A stretch of DNA of 9,265 nt from Clostridia bacterium. Its GTDB lineage: Bacteria > Bacillota > Clostridia > Oscillospirales > Acutalibacteraceae. The stretch spans positions 1-9,265 of the forward strand of contig CAAEVU010000119.1 in NCBI GenBank assembly GCA_900759575.1, read 5' to 3'. Position numbers and translations under genes: made by a program. Shown piece after piece: positions 4,670 to 9,265 of the stretch. A model generated the notes under the pieces. The model did not search any database, was not told where the DNA came from, and was given only the letters and a program-made list of their open reading frames with translations. The first letter of the stretch is position 1. Every line of letters begins with the position of its first letter.

Positions 4670-6097
4670 ATGCACGGCAGACATATGAAGAAAGCGCCCA
4701 AGCTTTTCGTGATTCGGGGAGCGGCCGCGCTGATCCTTGTCCTGGCGCTCAGTGTATGTTCGTTTGCCACAGTGATGGCTAACACGGTTTCCGCCAATGT
4801 GATCGACGGGGACAAGTCTTATACGTTTAATATGAGCAGCACGGATCTGGATGAGATCCTGGCACAGGCTGAAGATATGGGCCTGGAACCCTTGGGTCCG
4901 CTGGATATGGCGGAACGGGTGGAAAACACCACCACAGTGGTGGTTCGCCGGGGAGGGAATCTGGAAGTGCGGGAAGCCGGCCAGAAAAAGACCGGGCTGG
5001 TGGCCTATCAGGGCGACACAGTGGAACAGGCGCTGCTGGACAACAGCATTGTCCTGAAGGAAGAAGACGAAGTAACTCCCAGCCGGGACACGGTCATTGA
5101 CAGTGATACCCAGGTGGAGATCAGCCGTTCCTGCCAAGTGGTGGTGATGGCTGACGGCAAGAGCAAGACCGTCACCTGCGTGGGAGGCACCGTTGAGGAC
5201 GCCCTGAAGCAGGCGGGGGTGACCGTAGGGGAAGAGGATTCTCTGAACTACGATAAGGATAAACCCTTGTTCGACAAGATGCACATCCGGGTTACCCGGG
5301 TGATGAAGATCCAGGTCACCGCAGACGGGGAGACCAAGGAGTATGAAACCTCCGCCCAGACCGTGGAAGCCGCCTTGAAGAAATGCGGCGTCGAGCTGGG
5401 AGAGGAAGACCGGGTAGAGCCCGCCCTGACAGAGAAAGTCAAAGACGGGATGGAAATCACCGTCCAGCGGGTGGAAGTGAAGGAAGAGGTAAAAACGGAA
5501 GAGGTCCCCTATGAGACCCAGTACAAAGATACCGATTCCCTTTACGAAGGCGAGACTCAGGTCGAGACTGCCGGCGTAGCCGGTGAGAAGGAAGTCACCT
5601 ACAAAGTGACTTACGTGGACGGCAAAGAGGAAAGCCGTGAACAGGCATCCGAGGAAGTGACCAAAGAGCCTGTGACCGAAGTGGTCCTCCGGGGCACTGC
5701 GGTGAAAGCGGAAGATTCCACTCCCAGCGTGGATGTGAGCGGAGGAAACGGCACGGGAACATCCGCCGGGACCTTTGTGGATATGTACGGAAACACCGTT
5801 TCCTACAGTTCTGTGCTGACAGGCACCTGCACCGCCTATTCCGTACCGGGCGGCACCACCTCCTTGGGTTGGGACGCTGTGTACGGTGTGGTTGCGGTAA
5901 ACCCCAACATCATTCCTTACGGGACCAAGCTGTATATCACTTCTCCCGACGGCAGTGTGGTGTATGGATACGGCGTGGCCGGTGATACCGGCGGAGCCGC
6001 CATGGCAGGGGACATTATTGCGGACCTGTGCTACAACACCATTGAGGAGTGCAGCATCATCGGCCGCCGCACCATGAACGTGTACATTCTTTCCTAA
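4670..6097 (+). CDS. Secreted DUF348-G5-3D cell-wall protein (YabE/Rpf-like)
   Basis: This 475-residue protein begins with a basic patch and a hydrophobic stretch (about 12-36) that serves as signal peptide or membrane anchor. Three DUF348 (YabE-type) repeats follow at about 88-152, 155-210 and 211-267, each with the TV(E)xALxxxGV core. A G5 domain, expected to bind polysaccharide, lies at about 268-344. After a Gly/Ser linker comes a C-terminal 3D domain (383-475) with TCTAYS, VAVNPNIIPYGTKLYI, AGDTGGA and GRRTMNVYIL. 3D domains share the double-psi barrel fold and catalytic aspartates of MltA-type lytic transglycosylases; D439 and D452 are candidates. Related proteins remodel peptidoglycan in growth, sporulation or resuscitation. 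The start at 4670 is fixed by AAAGGAG (4656-4662), seven bases upstream; the upstream in-frame GTG at 4607 lies inside the promoter. It is monocistronic, with its own promoter and terminator. Confidence 0.93.
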   Translation: MHGRHMKKAPKLFVIRGAAALILVLALSVCSFATVMANTVSANVIDGDKSYTFNMSSTDLDEILAQAEDMGLEPLGPLDMAERVENTTTVVVRRGGNLEVREAGQKKTGLVAYQGDTVEQALLDNSIVLKEEDEVTPSRDTVIDSDTQVEISRSCQVVVMADGKSKTVTCVGGTVEDALKQAGVTVGEEDSLNYDKDKPLFDKMHIRVTRVMKIQVTADGETKEYETSAQTVEAALKKCGVELGEEDRVEPALTEKVKDGMEITVQRVEVKEEVKTEEVPYETQYKDTDSLYEGETQVETAGVAGEKEVTYKVTYVDGKEESREQASEEVTKEPVTEVVLRGTAVKAEDSTPSVDVSGGNGTGTSAGTFVDMYGNTVSYSSVLTGTCTAYSVPGGTTSLGWDAVYGVVAVNPNIIPYGTKLYITSPDGSVVYGYGVAGDTGGAAMAGDIIADLCYNTIEECSIIGRRTMNVYILS

Positions 6098-6116
6098 GAA
6101 AAGGAAATCGAAAAGA

Positions 6117-6146
6117 GGGAAGGGCTTGTGAGCCCTTCCCTTTTTT
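6117..6146 (+). terminator. Rho-independent terminator of the DUF348-G5-3D gene
   Basis: GGGAAGGGCT (6117-6126) pairs perfectly with AGCCCTTCCC (6131-6140), with a four-base loop and six T. It lies 19 bases after the stop codon. Confidence 0.94.
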
Positions 6147-6184
6147 GCTTCCAGTTCACGGCACACAGGGGACGGAATTTGTGG

Positions 6185-6213
6185 TTGCATCCCCTAGAAG
6201 AAACAGATATAAT
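6185..6213 (+). promoter_or_regulatory. Sigma-A promoter upstream of the small membrane protein
   Basis: TATAAT (6208-6213) is a perfect -10. TTGCAT (6185-6190), 17 bases before it, is a partial -35. The promoter lies between a terminator and the next gene and probably drives the membrane-protein and permease pair, with a leader of about 48 bases. Confidence 0.65.
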
Positions 6214-6267
6214 AAACAAAGACTATCTTTAAAAAGATTCTGCCTGAGGGAGAAAGGAGGGTGGCCC

Positions 6268-6567
6268 ATGGATTATGTGTACGGTGCGATAATGGTCATT
6301 GCCGGATTGATTTTGTTTTTCTCCCTTTCCAAAGAAAATAAGATTTTCTATGTGGCCGGCGCGTATTTTGTGGTGTTCGGCGGCTGGTGGATCGCCAATG
6401 GCCTGACGCCGAATGTGGACCTGTTTGCCGGAACTTGGGGGATCGTGTTCAAATGCCTGACCGTTGTGGTGCTGGCAGTGCTGATCGTGGTGTTTGTCAA
6501 GGAGTACCGAAAAAAGGGCAAAGATATTTCGCCCAAAGACCCGCCCAAGGACGACGGGAAATTTTAA
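6268..6567 (+). CDS. Small membrane protein of unknown function, three predicted helices
   Basis: This 99-residue hydrophobic protein has three likely membrane helices at about 2-20, 26-44 and 56-77. A lysine- and proline-rich cytoplasmic-type tail follows (KEYRKKGKDISPKDPPKDD). No family could be recognised. The start is firm: AGAAAGGAGG (6251-6260) lies seven bases before the ATG, and in-frame sequence further upstream crosses the preceding terminator. It has its own promoter, and the permease gene begins 70 bases after its stop with no clear terminator between, so the two may form one transcript. A link to the permease is possible but rests on adjacency only. Confidence 0.75.
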   Translation: MDYVYGAIMVIAGLILFFSLSKENKIFYVAGAYFVVFGGWWIANGLTPNVDLFAGTWGIVFKCLTVVVLAVLIVVFVKEYRKKGKDISPKDPPKDDGKF

Positions 6568-6637
6568 AAAAACACTTGCTATTGTAGGAGACCGTTAGAA
6601 ACCGGCTTGATCGGAAGGGAAAGAGGCAGAACATATC

Positions 6638-7570
6638 ATGGAAGCAATGCTTACCATTGTCAGCAAAGTGTTGGTCATGCTCATCCTTATTATGGTGGGA
6701 TATTTTGTCACCAAAAAGGGGATACTCACCGACCGGGGTACGTCGGAGATCAACACCCTGCTGCTGCAGATCGTCACTCCCTGTTTGATCATCAATTCCT
6801 TTCTCACCTCGGAAGATACCCTGTCCGTGGGAGAACTGCTGCTGTCGGTGGCAACGTCCGCTCTGGCCCTGGTTCTGAGCATCGGCTTGAGCCTGTTCTT
6901 TTTCGGCAAGGAGCCCGAAGGCCGGAAAAAAGTGTTGCGGTTTGCGGTGGCGTTCAGTAATTCCGGCTTTATGGGTCTGCCCCTGGTGGAAGGCATCGTG
7001 GGCAGCAAAGGCGTGATGTACGGTTCGTTCTTTATTGTGGTGTTCAATATTTTTTGCTGGACCTATGGATTCAGCATGATGAGCGGCGGCCAGAAAATGA
7101 GTTGGAAAGTGCTGCTGCTCAACCCCGGGATCATCGGCTTGATCTTTGGCTTGCCCATTTATTTTTTGAACCTTCACCTGCCCACAGTGATCTCCGAACC
7201 CGTGGGATTCTTGGCAGGGCTCAATACCCCCTTGGCCATGATCATCATCGGCAGCTATGTGGCCAAAGTGGACCTTCATTCCTTCGTGTCGGATTTTGCG
7301 GTGTATAAAGCGGCGGCACTGCGGCTGCTGGCCGCTCCGTTGATTTTTATCCTGTGCCTGTTGGTGATCCGCCCGGAAACGGACCTGTTTGTCACCAGTG
7401 TCATCCAGGCAGCTTGCCCGGTGGCGGCCAACACCGTGCTTTTCGCGGTGCAGTATAAGCGGGATTCCCCTTTGGCCTCCAAAACCGTGGCTGTGAGTAC
7501 GGTCCTTTCCGTGATCACCATCCCGCTGATGACCATTTTGGCCCAGGCCATTTGCGAGCTGCTCTATTGA
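6638..7570 (+). CDS. AEC-family (auxin efflux carrier-type) permease
   Basis: This 310-residue, highly hydrophobic protein has the length and pattern of bacterial AEC-family (Mem_trans) secondary carriers, which usually have about ten membrane helices. Landmarks are the N-terminal GYFVTKKGIL (21-30) with VTPCLIINSF (46-55), AFSNSGFMGLPLV (105-117) at the end of the first half, and ACPVAANTVLFAVQY (259-273) with STVLSVITIPLM (287-298) near the C-terminus. The two halves form the inverted repeat typical of the family. Family members export or import small organic anions such as malate or malonate; the substrate here cannot be predicted. The ATG at 6638 has GAGG (6623-6626) 11 bases upstream; an in-frame ATG at 6647 is an alternative. 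A terminator follows about 70 bases after the stop. Confidence 0.9.
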   Translation: MEAMLTIVSKVLVMLILIMVGYFVTKKGILTDRGTSEINTLLLQIVTPCLIINSFLTSEDTLSVGELLLSVATSALALVLSIGLSLFFFGKEPEGRKKVLRFAVAFSNSGFMGLPLVEGIVGSKGVMYGSFFIVVFNIFCWTYGFSMMSGGQKMSWKVLLLNPGIIGLIFGLPIYFLNLHLPTVISEPVGFLAGLNTPLAMIIIGSYVAKVDLHSFVSDFAVYKAAALRLLAAPLIFILCLLVIRPETDLFVTSVIQAACPVAANTVLFAVQYKRDSPLASKTVAVSTVLSVITIPLMTILAQAICELLY

Positions 7571-7639
7571 CTGTAGCACACGTCCCACCTATTACATATA
7601 TATAGTATAGGAAACGGGATGTTTGTCCCTGGTTTTTTC

Positions 7640-7665
7640 AAAGAAGCCCTTAGGGGCTTTTTTCT
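7640..7665 (+). terminator. Rho-independent terminator after the permease gene
   Basis: AAAGAAGCCC (7640-7649) pairs with GGGCTTTTTT (7654-7663), ten pairs with one G-T, around the loop TTAG. The T-rich run continues past 7665. Confidence 0.82.
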
Positions 7666-7714
7666 TTTTCCCCAGCTTTTTTCGCTAACCCGGAGGGGGG
7701 GACAGTTCTGCCCG

Positions 7715-7743
7715 TTGAAAAAAAACCGGTTATCGTGTACAAT
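7715..7743 (+). promoter_or_regulatory. Sigma-A promoter of the rpe unit
   Basis: TTGAAA (7715-7720), a 17-base spacer and TACAAT (7738-7743) match sigma-A consensus at 4/6 and 5/6. The promoter lies 37 bases before the rpe start and follows the previous terminator. Confidence 0.75.
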
Positions 7744-7780
7744 AAGGGTGAAATTGAAAAGGGAAAGGATGGAATGACCA

Positions 7781-8416
7781 ATGGCTTATGTAGCGCCCTC
7801 GCTGTTGGCGGCGGATTTTTCCGCCCTGGGAGCAGAAGTGGAACGGGTCCGGGAAGCGGAGATCCTGCATATCGATATTATGGACGGAAATTTTGTGCCC
7901 AACCTGAGCATGGGTCCCCAGGTGGTGAAAGCGCTGCGGGGCAAAACGGAGCAGGTGTTCGACGTGCACCTGATGCTGCTCCATCCCTTGCAGTATGTGC
8001 CCGTGTTCCGAAAAGCGGGAGCGGATTGGCTCACCTTCCACATCGAGTGCGGGGACGATCCGGGAAAAGTGTTGGACGCCATTGAGGAAAGCGGCGCCAA
8101 ACCGGGATTGGCCATCAAGCCCGCCACCCCCGTGGAAGAGCTGTACCCCTATGGGAACCGGCTGCACAGCGTGACCATTATGACGGTGGAGCCAGGATTC
8201 GGCGGCCAGACCTTGCAGGAAGCGCCCCTTTTGAAGATCCGGGAATTAAAACGGCGGTTCCCCCACATCCTGGTGGAAGTGGACGGCGGGGTAAACTTCC
8301 AAACAGCGCCCCTGTGCCGGGAAGCCGGCGCGGATGTGCTGATTGCCGGTACCGGAGTGTTTGGAGCCCAGCGTCCCGCGGAAGCCATGGTGATGCTCCG
8401 GGGAGAAGGAGTCTGA
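7781..8416 (+). CDS. rpe: Ribulose-phosphate 3-epimerase
   Basis: This 211-residue TIM-barrel protein interconverts ribulose 5-phosphate and xylulose 5-phosphate in the cytoplasm, in the non-oxidative pentose phosphate pathway. It begins with the family signature APSLLAADFS (5-14). The metal ligands and acid/base residues are present: H30 and D32 in HIDIMDG, H63 in DVHLM, and D168 in VEVDGG. The flexible loop TVEPGFGGQ (135-143) and the phosphate-binding DVLIAGTGVFG (185-195) are intact. Length is close to the usual 215-225 residues. AAAGGA (7764-7769) and GGA (7771-7773) lie upstream of the ATG. No pentose-pathway or thiamine-related neighbour is visible; the next gene, 61 bases downstream with no terminator between, encodes a MecA-C-like protein and is probably co-transcribed. 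Confidence 0.96.
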   Translation: MAYVAPSLLAADFSALGAEVERVREAEILHIDIMDGNFVPNLSMGPQVVKALRGKTEQVFDVHLMLLHPLQYVPVFRKAGADWLTFHIECGDDPGKVLDAIEESGAKPGLAIKPATPVEELYPYGNRLHSVTIMTVEPGFGGQTLQEAPLLKIRELKRRFPHILVEVDGGVNFQTAPLCREAGADVLIAGTGVFGAQRPAEAMVMLRGEGV

Positions 8417-8477
8417 GAAACACCACGGCCAAGCCCTCGCCATAGTATGGAATAAAAAACGATGCGAGGTGCTGCTT

Positions 8478-8786
8478 TTGCGAATGAAACGCCCCGCGCA
8501 GCCCCTTGTTTTCCGATTTTCGGGAGCCGGTCCCTTGTGCGGTGCCGCGGTAGCTCTTTATGAAAGATTTCCCGGGATTCCATCCGCCCTGTGCCTGTAC
8601 CGGGGAGCCTACTATTTAAAAGTAGCGGCCGGATTGAGGCAGCGTCCGGGAGTCCGGCGGATGGCTGGAACCTACGGGAAGTGTTTGGGAGCCAGCCCAG
8701 TGCTCTATTCCTATTATGAAGAACACGGCCGTTGCCTTTCCACAGACGCGGTGGAGGAATTGGGCGGAGTTTTAAGGGGCAAATAA
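8478..8786 (+). CDS. Small protein resembling the C-terminal domain of adaptor protein MecA
   Basis: This protein has about 100 residues (102 from the TTG at 8478, 100 from the ATG at 8484). By eye it matches the MecA C-terminal domain: an LVFRF strand, a helix with VALYERFPGIPSALCLYRGAYYL-like order (LYRGAYYL at 40-47), then YYEEHGRCL (79-87) and DAVEEL (90-95). In MecA this domain binds ClpC and helps assemble the ClpCP protease. The N-terminal substrate-binding half of MecA is absent, and the upstream space is rpe, so this is not a simple frameshift. The start is uncertain: GAGG (8466-8469) lies eight bases before the TTG at 8478 and 14 before the ATG at 8484; a GTG at 8469 overlaps that site. 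It probably shares the rpe transcript and ends at a strong terminator. Identity rests on motif recall, not alignment. Confidence 0.65.
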   Translation: MRMKRPAQPLVFRFSGAGPLCGAAVALYERFPGIPSALCLYRGAYYLKVAAGLRQRPGVRRMAGTYGKCLGASPVLYSYYEEHGRCLSTDAVEELGGVLRGK

Positions 8787-8792
8787 AGGGGG

Positions 8793-8823
8793 AAAGCCCT
8801 GGGAGCCACTCCCGGGGCTTTTT
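8793..8823 (+). terminator. Rho-independent terminator of the rpe / MecA-C-like unit
   Basis: AAAGCCCTGGGAG (8793-8805) pairs with CTCCCGGGGCTTT (8809-8821), 13 pairs with one G-T, around a three-base loop and a T-run to 8823. It lies six bases after the stop codon. Confidence 0.94.
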
Positions 8824-9228
8824 CTGAAAGGCCGGTGGGACAAGCTTTGAAGGGCTGTAACGGCAGTTTCCTTTACAGGAACTCCAAGACTTCGGGAAAA
8901 GCGGCCAATAAAAAGACAGTGAGAAAATACCTTTTGGATAAATGAAAAAATACGCTGACCGAAAAATTGGACAAGTGATACAAAGAATAAAAGAATGAAT
9001 AAAAGAAAATTCCATGCACTGCACAAAAGCAGAAATCGGCGAATAGGGGAATAGTCAATTTTTCCAAAAACGCACCACATTGTAAAGGGAAAATATGGGT
9101 ATTTCTCCAATTCGTAACAAAAATCAAAATGAAAAAAGTGCCAAAAATGGCTTGAAACCGCCATTTCTACCGTTTTTTCCATTTTCCACAAGAATGTTCA
9201 TATTACTGTAAAAACTTGAAAAAAAGGC
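8824..9228. other. AT-rich intergenic spacer without a convincing gene
   Basis: About 400 bases with many A-runs on the plus strand. Open frames on the minus strand (for example 8772-9191) are phenylalanine-rich, lack ribosome sites and run through the terminator, so they are composition effects. No tRNA, recognised RNA or strong hairpin was found. The stretch probably holds upstream regulatory sequence for the gene beyond the window. Confidence 0.55.
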
Positions 9229-9257
9229 TTGCATTTTTCTGGGACAAAGATTATTAT
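9229..9257 (+). promoter_or_regulatory. Sigma-A-like promoter pointing out of the window
   Basis: TTGCAT (9229-9234), a 17-base spacer and TATTAT (9252-9257) resemble a sigma-A promoter. A-rich sequence upstream (9211-9225) could act as an UP-like element. The gene it serves starts after base 9265. Confidence 0.55.
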
Positions 9258-9265
9258 ATAGATAA

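Noticed and set aside
4619..6190. Very long minus-strand open frame opposite the DUF348-G5-3D gene
   Set aside because: It is a shadow of a gene with clear domains and has His-rich, low-plausibility composition.
6497..7588. 363-codon minus-strand open frame opposite the permease gene
   Set aside because: Gln- and His-rich shadow of a convincing AEC-family protein on the other strand.
8149..9024. Minus-strand open frame across rpe, the MecA-C-like gene and the spacer
   Set aside because: It overlaps two better-supported forward genes and a strong terminator.
1..9265. CRISPR array, tRNA or rRNA gene
   Set aside because: No regularly spaced repeats, tRNA cloverleaf or rRNA segments were seen; a short CCTTGAAAACTGAATA-like stretch at 138-153 recalls rRNA spacers but stands alone.

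Overview
The window is bacterial and most likely from the Bacillota, class Clostridia, probably a gut Oscillospiraceae-type species. The support is AGGAGG-type ribosome binding sites, sigma-A promoters, a DUF348/G5/3D cell-wall protein, a MecA-like ClpC-adaptor domain, and GC-rich chromosomal genes separated by AT-rich spacers. The species cannot be named from sequence alone.

Region 1 (1 to about 3950) is the right-hand end of an integrated mobile element, probably an integrative conjugative or mobilizable element whose body and left end lie upstream. In order it holds a gene-free stretch of about 500 bases dense in hairpins (candidate structured RNA), a solitary PemK/MazF-type endoribonuclease, an overlapping excisionase-like helix-turn-helix protein, and two paralogous full-length tyrosine integrases in tandem. 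A strong terminator and a plausible promoter separate the two integrases. The element ends at a remnant of the 3' end of rpsI: bases 3904-3951 encode YGLKAARRAPQFSKR plus stop, the hallmark C-terminus of ribosomal protein uS9. The element is therefore inferred to sit in the 3' end of rpsI, with attR here and attL plus the rest of rpsI outside the window.

Region 2 (3952-4669) is host chromosome without a convincing gene. Two strong terminators and a third terminator-like hairpin follow the rpsI remnant. After them comes an AT-rich spacer with a perfect 11-bp-arm inverted repeat next to a LexA-box-like sequence, then a near-consensus sigma-A promoter.

Region 3 (4597-8823) holds five forward chromosomal genes. 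They are a secreted or anchored DUF348x3-G5-3D wall protein with its own promoter and terminator; a 99-residue, three-helix membrane protein of unknown role; an AEC-family permease; ribulose-phosphate 3-epimerase (rpe); and a roughly 100-residue protein resembling only the C-terminal domain of the MecA adaptor. The units are wall protein alone, membrane protein plus permease, and rpe plus MecA-like protein, each closed by a hairpin terminator.

Region 4 (8824-9265) is an AT-rich spacer ending in a sigma-A-like promoter that points out of the window. The most interesting points are the rpsI integration scar, the paired integrases, the solitary PemK behind a structured leader (architecture loosely like type III toxin-antitoxin loci), and the stand-alone MecA-C-like protein.
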